64,000 bases of DNA from a candidate division WOR-3 bacterium (GTDB taxonomy: Bacteria; Hydrothermota; Hydrothermia; Hydrothermales; JAJRUZ01). A program made the translations under genes and the position numbers. The notes under the pieces are model-generated. The model was not told the DNA's origin, did not search any database, and saw only the letters and a program-made list of their open reading frames with translations. The DNA is taken from the NCBI GenBank assembly GCA_039803925.1, contig JBDRZL010000007.1, positions 1 to 64,000 on the forward strand, in the 5' to 3' direction. Below, one piece after another: positions 9,059 to 16,711 of the stretch (positions within the stretch are counted from its first letter, which is position 1; every line of letters starts with the position of its first letter).

Positions 9059-9969
9059 AAAAAGTAAGTGTCTTAATACCAGGTTATAACGAAGCAGAAA
9101 ATATTGATGATTTAATAAAAGAGATTGATGATTTTATAAATAAATTTAACTTAAAAGACTGGGAGTTTATATATATAGATGATGGATCTACTGATAACAC
9201 AAGAGAAAAAATAAAACCTTACCTAAAGGAAAAAAATTATCTAAAATTTGTTTCCTATAGAAGAAATATGGGGAAAACTTATGCTTTGCAGAAAGGAATG
9301 GAGGTGGCAGAAGGTGAAATATTTATAATTTTTGATGCTGACCTTCAGTTTACTTTTGAAGATGCTAAAAGGCTCCTTGATAAAATTGAAGAAGGATTTG
9401 ATATAGTTTGTGGTAAAAAAACAGGAAAATATAATAAAAAAATTGTTTCTTTTTTCTATAATAATTTAACGAGACTTCTTTTCAATGTTCCTGCCACTGA
9501 TATGAACTCTATTAAAGCAATAAGAAGAAAAGTCTTAGAAGAAGTTCCTTTAAGAAAGGACTGGCACCGTTATATTGTAGTCTGGGGATGGGAATATGGA
9601 TTTTCTGTTACTGAAATTCAAGTCACTTTAAGACCAAGAAGGTACGGAAAGAGTAAATACAGGGGTTTAAAGAGAATTTTAATAGGCTTTCTTGATCTTA
9701 TTGCTGTAAAAATTCAAATTTCCTTTATGAGAAAACCAATGTTACTTTTTGGTACTCTTGGAATTTTTTCTTTTATTACAGGACTAATAGGTGCTATAAT
9801 TGGAATTTATTTTAAATATTATCTTCATAAAAAAGTAAGACTTATTTCAGTAATTTTCCTTTTAGCCCTTTTCACACTTTTAAGTCTTTCCCTTTTTGTA
9901 GTAGGTTTCTTAGGTGAAGCTATTGCAGGAATTTATGATAGGCTTGATAAGTTAGAAAGAAAAAAATGA
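9055..9969 (+). CDS. Family 2 glycosyltransferase (DPM1/ArnC-like) with apparent ATA start
   Basis: The reading frame encodes 304 residues beginning at ATA (9055), written [17 protein letters not shown], which is exactly where GT2 proteins of this type begin. UDP/GDP-sugar binding and catalysis residues are present: YIDDGSTDN, the DAD of IFDADLQFTFEDA, and the acceptor-side HRYIVVWGWEYGF. Two membrane helices lie at the C-terminus, as in polyprenyl-phosphate sugar transferases. No ATG, GTG or TTG occurs in frame before 9268, and a start there would delete the nucleotide-binding motif. A perfect Shine-Dalgarno AGAAAGGAGG (9034-9043) lies 11 nt upstream of ATA, and ATAA overlaps the GDH stop. 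Likely role: loading a sugar on a lipid carrier for surface glycan synthesis. Confidence 0.85.
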   Translation: MKKVSVLIPGYNEAENIDDLIKEIDDFINKFNLKDWEFIYIDDGSTDNTREKIKPYLKEKNYLKFVSYRRNMGKTYALQKGMEVAEGEIFIIFDADLQFTFEDAKRLLDKIEEGFDIVCGKKTGKYNKKIVSFFYNNLTRLLFNVPATDMNSIKAIRRKVLEEVPLRKDWHRYIVVWGWEYGFSVTEIQVTLRPRRYGKSKYRGLKRILIGFLDLIAVKIQISFMRKPMLLFGTLGIFSFITGLIGAIIGIYFKYYLHKKVRLISVIFLLALFTLLSLSLFVVGFLGEAIAGIYDRLDKLERKK

Positions 9970-10934
9970 GAATTCTTATAACAGGTGCAGGAGGTTTTAT
10001 AGGAAGTCATCTTGTCGAACACTTAAGCAACAGATTTAAAATTATTGCCTTTTTAAGATATAATTCTCAGGGTGATATTCAAAATCTTAAGTTTTTAAAT
10101 AAGGAAAATTTTAAAAATATAGAAATTGTTTTTGGTGATTTAAGGGCAAGGGAGGAAATTGAAAAATTTATTAAAAAAGTAAACCTTTTGATAAATCTTG
10201 CAGCAAATATATCTGTTAAAAGGTCCTTTGAAAATCCTGAGGAAGTTTTTTTTAACAATACTTTAATAACTTTTAATATTTTAAATGCTTTGAAAAAAAA
10301 TAAAATTCCCCTGATTCATTTTTCCACCTCAGAAGTATACGGAAATCCAGAAAAGTTACCAGTTAAAGAAAAAGATAGTAAAAATGCCTTATCACCTTAT
10401 GCTGCCTCAAAAATTGCCTGTGATGAGCTTGTAAAGTCAATATGTAATTATGAAAATATTCCCTTTTTAATTTTAAGACCTTTTAATAGTTATGGACCAA
10501 GACAATCAATAAGATCCCTTATTCCATGGATAATATATGAAATACTAAATTCAAAAGTAATAAAAATTGGAAATTTAAACACAAAAAGGGATTTTCTTTA
10601 TGTTAAGGATCTTGCTAAAATAATTGAAAAATTGATTGAAAAGGAATATTTTAAAGGTGAAGAAGTAAATATATGTTCAGGAAAATCTTATTCTGTCAGG
10701 GAAATAATTAAGCTTTTGTTTGAAATATCAGGAGTAGAAAAGAAAATAAAAGAATTAGATATAAGAAAAAGACCTTTTAAAAATGAAATTCTGGAATTGA
10801 GAGGGGATAATAGTAAAATAAGTAAAATACTGGGTGAAATTAAATTGACAAATTTCAAGGAAGGGCTTAAGGAGACTTTTGAATTTTATAAAAAAACTGG
10901 ATTTGAATCTCCTTCAAATTTCAGTTTACTTTGA
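9966..10934 (+). CDS. NAD-dependent sugar-nucleotide epimerase/dehydratase (extended SDR)
   Basis: The 322-residue protein has the extended short-chain dehydrogenase architecture. The NAD-binding GAGGFIGSHL is at residues 7-16, followed by the acidic GDLR, LAANISVKRSFENPEEVFFNN, the catalytic Ser in HFSTSEVYG, the YAASK active-site Tyr-Lys pair (near residue 148), and LRPFNSYGPRQ. This set fits UDP- or dTDP-sugar 4-epimerases or 4,6-dehydratases; the exact product cannot be fixed. It starts with ATGA overlap on the GT2 gene and is followed by a TTGA overlap with the GT9 gene, so it belongs to the same rightward glycan operon. Confidence 0.87.
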   Translation: MRILITGAGGFIGSHLVEHLSNRFKIIAFLRYNSQGDIQNLKFLNKENFKNIEIVFGDLRAREEIEKFIKKVNLLINLAANISVKRSFENPEEVFFNNTLITFNILNALKKNKIPLIHFSTSEVYGNPEKLPVKEKDSKNALSPYAASKIACDELVKSICNYENIPFLILRPFNSYGPRQSIRSLIPWIIYEILNSKVIKIGNLNTKRDFLYVKDLAKIIEKLIEKEYFKGEEVNICSGKSYSVREIIKLLFEISGVEKKIKELDIRKRPFKNEILELRGDNSKISKILGEIKLTNFKEGLKETFEFYKKTGFESPSNFSLL

Positions 10935-11827
10935 AAATTTTAATATTAAGATTTTCCTCAGGTGGAGATTTAATCCTTTTAACAGGAATTATAGATAAAC
11001 TTTTAAAGAAAAACATTGAGGTTTTTTTAGTAATAAAGAAAAAGTTTAAAAATATTTTTGATGGCTTTGAAAATTTAAAAATTTTAGAACTGGAAAAGGA
11101 AAAAGAAATTTTAAAGCAAAGTTTCGACTATGCTGTTGATTTACAGAAGAACTTAAAGAGTTTCTTTTTAATGAAAAAAATAAAAGCGAAAAAAAAATTA
11201 TATGCAAATAAAAGAAGTTTAAGAAGAAGATTATATTTATTTTTCAGGTTTCCTTTAAAAGAAAAATCCTTTATAAAAATATTCTCTGAACCATTTGAAA
11301 AAATTTTTAATGAAGATTTTTATGTTAGACCCATATTGAAAGGGGAAAAAGAGTTTAAAGGATTGCCGGAAAAATATATTTTAATTGCTCCTTTTTCATC
11401 TAAAGGAAAAAAAAACTTAAAAGATAAAACTTTAAAAAAAATACTTGAAATTAAAAGTAAGGAAAATTTTTGTGTTATTGTAGGTGATGAAAAAAGTAAA
11501 AAAGAAAATTTACCTTTCATAAATGATAAAATCATTGATTTAAGGGGCAAAACTGATTTAAATGAATTGTTTTATATAGTGAAGAATTCTTCTTTTGTTA
11601 TAACAGTTGACTCAATGGTTTCACATATAGCAAGTGCTTATAAAAAAAGTGGTGTAGTTTTTTTCGGACCCACTACTTTTCTTTACGGATTCAAACCCTT
11701 TGGAGATGAATTAAAAGTAATTTTTAATAAAACTTTCTGCTCACCCTGCTCTCTACATGGTGAAGGAATATGTTTATTTAATAAAAGATGTTATAATTTA
11801 AAGATTTTTAATAATTTTATTTTTTAA
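10931..11827 (+). CDS. Family 9 glycosyltransferase (heptosyltransferase-like)
   Basis: The 298-residue protein begins at TTG (10931), overlapping the previous stop as TTGA. It resembles ADP-heptose:LPS heptosyltransferases (GT-B, GT9): N-terminal KILILRFSSGGDLILLTGI with the substrate-entry loop, YAVDLQKNLKSFFLM, the C-domain ILIAPFSSKGKKN, NSSFVITVDSMVSHIASAYKKSGVVFFGPT, and a final Cys-rich SPCSLHGEGICLFNKRCY as seen in many GT9 proteins. It is somewhat shorter than WaaC/WaaF (about 320-350). It closes the operon and is followed by a palindromic terminator. A gmhA gene at 31.5 kb supports heptose use in this cell. Confidence 0.85.
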   Translation: MKILILRFSSGGDLILLTGIIDKLLKKNIEVFLVIKKKFKNIFDGFENLKILELEKEKEILKQSFDYAVDLQKNLKSFFLMKKIKAKKKLYANKRSLRRRLYLFFRFPLKEKSFIKIFSEPFEKIFNEDFYVRPILKGEKEFKGLPEKYILIAPFSSKGKKNLKDKTLKKILEIKSKENFCVIVGDEKSKKENLPFINDKIIDLRGKTDLNELFYIVKNSSFVITVDSMVSHIASAYKKSGVVFFGPTTFLYGFKPFGDELKVIFNKTFCSPCSLHGEGICLFNKRCYNLKIFNNFIF

Positions 11828-11831
11828 AAAA

Positions 11832-11853
11832 AGAGGGGGGATCTCCCCCCTCT
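11832..11853. terminator. Perfectly palindromic bidirectional terminator
   Basis: A 22-nt perfect palindrome (AGAGGGGGGA followed by its complement) lies between convergent genes. It is flanked by an A-run on the left and a T-rich stretch on the right, so it can end transcription from both sides. Confidence 0.85.
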
Positions 11854-11877
11854 CATTCTTCTTTTACAGATTTATAA

Positions 11878-12726
11878 TCAGAATTTAAATATTCCTCCTA
11901 AAGTAAAGCCCAATCTTGTTACAAAATCATTTTTACCCATTAAAGATATTCCGTATGGAAGGTATTCGTCAACAACTGCTCCTTTGATAAAGAAAGAAAA
12001 CGGCATAGCAGGAGGAGTTATTGTAACATAAGGTATCAAAGAAAAATGATTTCCATCAGTATCCGGAATTTCCTCACCTTCTTTTTTTTGAGTTGTTCTC
12101 ATTCTGTAAATTAACTCAAGTCCAGCTTCACCAATTGCAAATTTATATCCACCCTTTGCAAAAAAGGCAAAATAGTCACCATTATCTATTTTAACTGTCT
12201 GAAAACCAGGCTGTGGAAAAGGAACAAATATTTTTGTCTCACCTTCAAGTGTGAGGAAATAATATATACCTGCAGAAAGTGAAAACATTGGATTTGGTAA
12301 AGTGCCGCTTAAATTGATCATAATAGCATTCTGTTCATCTGTATTTGGAATCTTATTGGTACCCATTTCAGGTCCCAAATCCATAAGAAAACCGAGCTTT
12401 GCCTTAAAGAACAGACCTTTAGCACCAAGGAAGAGCACTAAATTCTGAAGTGCAAAACCACTTGAAACTGAATTTCCCTGATCAGGTGAAATTTTATGCT
12501 GAGATAATCTTAAATCTCCACCTCCAAAAAGTGTTAGAGTAGGGAATTTGTAAAAATCATATGAGCCTCCAAGATAGATGTTCATTATACTGGCAGATCC
12601 CCCTATATCATGAGCGTTTCCGTCTTTATCGTATTCTTGGGAAGCACTTCCGTATCCGAGATTGAGCCACGCCTCTCCCCCTGCAAATAGGGGAAGTGCT
12701 ATTATGAGGGCTATTAATTTTTTCAT
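11878..12726 (-). CDS. Predicted outer-membrane beta-barrel protein
   Basis: The 282-residue protein has an N-terminal signal peptide (MKKLIALIIALPLFAGG, cleavage near residue 18). It then shows alternating short hydrophobic/polar strands rich in Gly, Tyr and Phe (for example LFLGAKGLFFKAKLGF, LIYRMRTTQ). It ends in a phenylalanine (GGIFKF), the usual BAM-recognition signal. No specific family was recognised. It has a Shine-Dalgarno (AGGAG, 8 nt upstream) and shares direction with the smaller barrel gene upstream (39-nt gap). It is probably an outer-membrane protein of unknown function. Confidence 0.7.
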   Translation of the reverse strand: MKKLIALIIALPLFAGGEAWLNLGYGSASQEYDKDGNAHDIGGSASIMNIYLGGSYDFYKFPTLTLFGGGDLRLSQHKISPDQGNSVSSGFALQNLVLFLGAKGLFFKAKLGFLMDLGPEMGTNKIPNTDEQNAIMINLSGTLPNPMFSLSAGIYYFLTLEGETKIFVPFPQPGFQTVKIDNGDYFAFFAKGGYKFAIGEAGLELIYRMRTTQKKEGEEIPDTDGNHFSLIPYVTITPPAMPFSFFIKGAVVDEYLPYGISLMGKNDFVTRLGFTLGGIFKF

Positions 12727-12765
12727 TTAATTACTCCTAAAAAATTTAAGGGATTTGAACCCACA

Positions 12766-13266
12766 TTACTCGTTAACAGGTATCCTGTATTTTAACCCCA
12801 AACTTAAAAAACTTGTATTTTTCACACTGGTCAAAATGTTATTATAAGAAAAATTAAAATCAAGAAGCGAAATATAAAAACCTGTACCAATTCCAAAACC
12901 AATTTTTCTCTGTGATAAAACATCTTGTTTTAAGTTATAAATACCTGAACTTATTCTTAAATAAGGAGAAAAAGGGTTTTTAAAACTGAAAGGAACATAT
13001 TCAAACCCAATATTAAAATCAAATAAATTAAATCCCTTATAATCTTTTTGTGGAATAAAATAAGAATAATCAGATGATAAAGATAAACATAAGATATGAT
13101 AAATCCTCAATCTGTAAGATAATTCAATTCCAAAACCAGCATTTGATACTTTAGCAAATTCTTGGAGAGGAACATTGCCCTTTAGAAGACTTAGAGAAAA
13201 CTCGTGAATAAAATTTGAGGCAAAAAGGAAAGAGCTTAAAATAAAAAATAAAAATTTTTTCATCAT
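12766..13266 (-). CDS. Small predicted outer-membrane barrel protein
   Basis: The 166-residue protein has a signal peptide (MMKKFLFFILSSFLFAS) and about eight amphipathic strands such as FGIELSYRLRIYHILCLSL, FDFNIGFEYVPF, GFGIGTGFYISLLDFNFSY and FLSLGLKYRIP. This is consistent with an 8-stranded barrel. It ends with VNE rather than an aromatic residue. A TTGAAA/TAAAAT pair with 18-nt spacing lies immediately upstream, with TAAAAT ending 5 nt before the first of two tandem ATG codons (13266 and 13263). Function unknown. Confidence 0.6.
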   Translation of the reverse strand: MMKKFLFFILSSFLFASNFIHEFSLSLLKGNVPLQEFAKVSNAGFGIELSYRLRIYHILCLSLSSDYSYFIPQKDYKGFNLFDFNIGFEYVPFSFKNPFSPYLRISSGIYNLKQDVLSQRKIGFGIGTGFYISLLDFNFSYNNILTSVKNTSFLSLGLKYRIPVNE

Positions 13267-13269
13267 ATT

Positions 13270-13410
13270 TTATTTTAATACAATAAAATTATTTTTTTCA
13301 AATTCAAGTAGAAGAAGACCTTTAAATAAAATGTAGAATAGCATAACAATATTGAATTTTTCTGGTTTAATAAGATTAAAAGGGGTATCTACTAAAAAAT
13401 GTTCTTGCAT
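13270..13410 (-). pseudogene. 46-codon ORF inside direct repeat copy 1; probable gene remnant
   Basis: Minus-strand ATG at 13410 opens a 46-residue frame beginning MQEHFLVDTPFNLIKPEKF and ending in a hydrophobic stretch. Its first 23 codons lie in a repeat whose second copy (13959-14028) encodes QENFL and NLIHPEKFNIVM in two frames separated by a 1-nt shift and a stop. Conservation of these peptides suggests a protein-coding ancestor now broken in copy 2. The end overlaps the promoter of the downstream barrel gene. No family recognised. Confidence 0.35.
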
Positions 13411-13411
13411 T
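13342..13411 (-). repeat. Imperfect direct repeat, copy 1
   Basis: About 70 nt shared with 13959-14028. The first 24 nt on the plus strand (13342-13365) are identical in both copies; the rest matches with scattered changes and one indel. The two copies bracket the coiled-coil gene in the same orientation. Confidence 0.8.
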
Positions 13412-13442
13412 TTGCTTTTTCCATAAATATAAAGCAACCAAA

Positions 13443-13907
13443 TTATCTAATGAATTTTAAAAAAGTAAAAAATATTAAAGTCATAACACTTATTTGTCCG
13501 ACCCAGAATATAAAAATCCATTTTATTATGTTTGCGAAGCTCTTTAAAATTTCAACTCTTAATTTCCCTGTTTCTTCAGTTATCCTTTTATCAAGTTTTG
13601 CATTTTCTTCAGTTATCCTTTTATCAAGTCTTGCAATATCTTCGGACCTTAATTTGTTAATCTCTTCTGCAATTCTTTTATCAAGTTTTGCATTTTCTTC
13701 AGTTATCCTTTTATCGAGTTTTGCAATATCTTCGGCTCTTAATTTATTAATCTCCTCGGTCAATTTCTTTTCATATTTTTCAGTCTGTAAATCAATTAAA
13801 TCAATTTTCAGTTTTTCATTAGAAGCATTTAAAAGTTCAATTAATGCATCAACGCCGTCTTCCCCAAGTTTTTCCCTTAATACTTTTGGAATAGTTATTA
13901 TTTTCAT
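13443..13907 (-). CDS. Coiled-coil protein, LA_3696-like, with one C-terminal membrane helix
   Basis: The 154-residue protein starts MKIITIPKVLREKLGEDGVDALIELLNA, the characteristic N-terminus of LA_3696-like proteins. It continues as a long coiled coil built of 11-residue repeats (TEENAKLDKRI, EEINKLR, RSEDIARLDKR) and ends in a single membrane helix (residues 130-150). The architecture recalls DUF1640/CCDC90-type proteins, but the function is unknown. Two 90-nt tandem units at 13591-13770 encode the central coil. It is a single-gene unit with a good promoter whose -10 box is 7 nt before the ATG. It is flanked by two direct repeats, hinting at past duplication or mobility. Confidence 0.75.
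   Translation of the reverse strand: MKIITIPKVLREKLGEDGVDALIELLNASNEKLKIDLIDLQTEKYEKKLTEEINKLRAEDIAKLDKRITEENAKLDKRIAEEINKLRSEDIARLDKRITEENAKLDKRITEETGKLRVEILKSFANIIKWIFIFWVGQISVMTLIFFTFLKFIR
13591..13770 (-). repeat. Two tandem 90-nt units within the coiled-coil gene
   Basis: Positions 13591-13680 and 13681-13770 are near-identical over their first 78 nt. Each encodes 30 residues. A shorter 33-nt subunit (11 residues) recurs within and next to them, matching a hendecad coiled coil. Confidence 0.85.
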
Positions 13908-13914
13908 AATTTAA

Positions 13915-13943
13915 ATTATAAAGAAAAAATTCGAAAAACTCAA
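13915..13943 (-). promoter_or_regulatory. Promoter of the coiled-coil gene (leaderless candidate)
   Basis: TTGAGT (13938-13943) and TATAAT (13915-13920) are 17 nt apart on the minus strand. The -10 box ends 7 nt before the ATG at 13907, and no ribosome-binding site fits between. Confidence 0.6.
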
Positions 13944-13958
13944 ATAGCATTTAGAACA

Positions 13959-14028
13959 CATAACAATATTGAATTTTTCTGGGTGAATAAGATTTTTAGG
14001 AGCGCCTTTCTAAAAAATTTTCTTGTAT
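13959..14028 (-). repeat. Imperfect direct repeat, copy 2
   Basis: Second copy of the repeat at 13342-13411, same orientation, upstream of the coiled-coil gene and downstream of the 16S gene. Its translation is broken by a frameshift and a stop relative to copy 1. Confidence 0.8.
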
Positions 14029-14109
14029 AGTAAACACTCCAACTTAACTTCAAAAAAATCTTTTGTGATTTTGCACTCTCTCCTCAGGATATTTAAAAAA
14101 AAAGAATAA

Positions 14110-14126
14110 GTTGGGTATGCCCTGAG
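14110..14126 (-). other. 16S precursor processing stem, 3' arm
   Basis: The 17 bases at 14110-14126 are the exact reverse complement of 15728-15744, on the other side of the 16S gene. In the transcript they would pair to bring both ends of the 16S together, the classical RNase III-type processing stem. Confidence 0.8.
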
Positions 14127-14141
14127 AAATTTTCCTTTTAG

Positions 14142-15698
<1,557 letters not shown>

Positions 15699-15727
15699 AA
15701 TGATTTTCAAATTTAAAACTTCCTCTC

Positions 15728-15744
15728 CTCAGGGCATACCCAAC
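15728..15744 (-). other. 16S precursor processing stem, 5' arm
   Basis: CTCAGGGCATACCCAAC on the plus strand, the exact inverted match of 14110-14126, about 30 nt upstream of the mature 16S 5' end. See the partner arm. Confidence 0.8.
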
Positions 15745-15775
15745 CCAATTTTCAAATACCAAATTTATATATATT

Positions 15776-15804
15776 ATTATAACTCAAAAAATTTTTTTTT
15801 TCAA
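15776..15804 (-). promoter_or_regulatory. 16S rRNA promoter
   Basis: On the minus strand TTGAAA (15799-15804), a 17-nt spacer, and TATAAT (15776-15781). The predicted start lies near 15769, about 70 nt before the mature 5' end and upstream of the processing stem. Confidence 0.8.
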
Positions 15805-15854
15805 GTCCCCCTTTAACTAATCTGAAATAATTATAAAATAAAATTTTCACAATT

Positions 15855-16508
15855 TCAAATTCTCTCTTTCAAAATTTTAACAAAAATCTTCTCAGCAATA
15901 TCTCTATCAACTGATATTACACTCTCATCCAGTTCTATCATAAATAAAGGCCTTTTCTTTAAAACCTTTAATATTACCCCTGGCATTAAACCTAAACTAA
16001 CAAGCTTATGCAAAATTCTCCTATCATCAGTATCAATAGAAATAACTTTAACAAATTCTCCTTCCTCCACATAGGTTAAAGGTAAATGAATGGGTTTTAT
16101 AGTATTAAATTTCTTTTCACCACAACATTTACCACGAGGTATAGGCTTTCCATGAGGACAAAACCTCGGATGCCCAAATAGAGAACAAATTCTATCCGCT
16201 ATCTCTTCATTTAAAATGTGCTCCAAACGACAAGCAGCTTCACTGGAATAATTATTATTAACTTCCACAAGCTCATGAAAAAGCCACTCAGCAAGTCTTA
16301 ATCTCCTTATAATATCAGAAGCTGCATGTTTCCCTCTCTCGGTAAAACCCCATTTTCCATTCTCTCTTCTTACAAGCCCCAGTTTCATTAACTCTTCATA
16401 ATCTTTTTCCTCTATTTTATACTTTATAACAGGTTGAAATTCTTCTTCGCTCCAACTTTCCTCTTTTAACCACAAAAGTTTTAATGCTTCCTCTATTCTT
16501 ATTTCCAT
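15855..16508 (-). CDS. DtxR-type metal-dependent repressor fused to a FeoA domain
   Basis: The 217-residue protein combines an N-terminal winged helix (residues 1-60), a DtxR/MntR dimerisation domain with metal-site residues (EAACRLEHILNEEIADRI and HPRFCPHGKPIP, about 90-125) and a C-terminal FeoA/SH3-like domain (HKLVSLGLMPGVILKVLKKRP, about 165-217). DtxR proteins repress iron or manganese uptake when metal is bound; FeoA assists FeoB. Both functions lie in the same operon as FeoB here. The Cys residues around 118-131 (FCPHG, KCCGE) may add a metal site. It overlaps the zinc-ribbon gene by 10 nt. Confidence 0.88.
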   Translation of the reverse strand: MEIRIEEALKLLWLKEESWSEEEFQPVIKYKIEEKDYEELMKLGLVRRENGKWGFTERGKHAASDIIRRLRLAEWLFHELVEVNNNYSSEAACRLEHILNEEIADRICSLFGHPRFCPHGKPIPRGKCCGEKKFNTIKPIHLPLTYVEEGEFVKVISIDTDDRRILHKLVSLGLMPGVILKVLKKRPLFMIELDESVISVDRDIAEKIFVKILKERI

Positions 16509-16711
16509 TTTAATTTCCCCAAAATTTTACTTAAAAAATTCTCAATTTTAACATCAGAAAATATAAAATTTTCGTAAAAACAATAAGGACACCTTGCAAA
16601 TTTACATGAATTTTTAAAAATATTATAGGGACATTTCAAACATACCCTATTTTCATAGTCTGGCACAAAAGTGTTTCCACACAAATCACATTTTACCTTT
16701 AAACCGGCCAT
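16499..16711 (-). CDS. Small zinc-ribbon protein of the feo operon
   Basis: The 70-residue protein has three Cys pairs (CDLC, CLKC, CPYC) plus a single Cys before the last pair, a probable zinc or iron-binding fold. It sits between feoB and the DtxR-FeoA gene, overlapping both (13 nt and 10 nt). The position suggests a role in Fe(II) uptake comparable to FeoC, which is also small and Cys-containing, but it has no clear FeoC winged helix. Function is inferred from context only. Confidence 0.65.
   Translation of the reverse strand: MAGLKVKCDLCGNTFVPDYENRVCLKCPYNIFKNSCKFARCPYCFYENFIFSDVKIENFLSKILGKLKWK

Noticed and set aside
12750-12762. GGGATTTGAACCC, looks like a tRNA T-arm
   Set aside because: No acceptor, D-arm or anticodon arm can be paired around it; similar GGATTTGAACC strings at 32079 and 40931 are simply coding ends.
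13399-13914. 171-codon plus-strand frame rich in Ser/Leu opposite the coiled-coil gene
   Set aside because: It mirrors the tandem repeats; the minus-strand coiled coil has the promoter and a recognisable family N-terminus.
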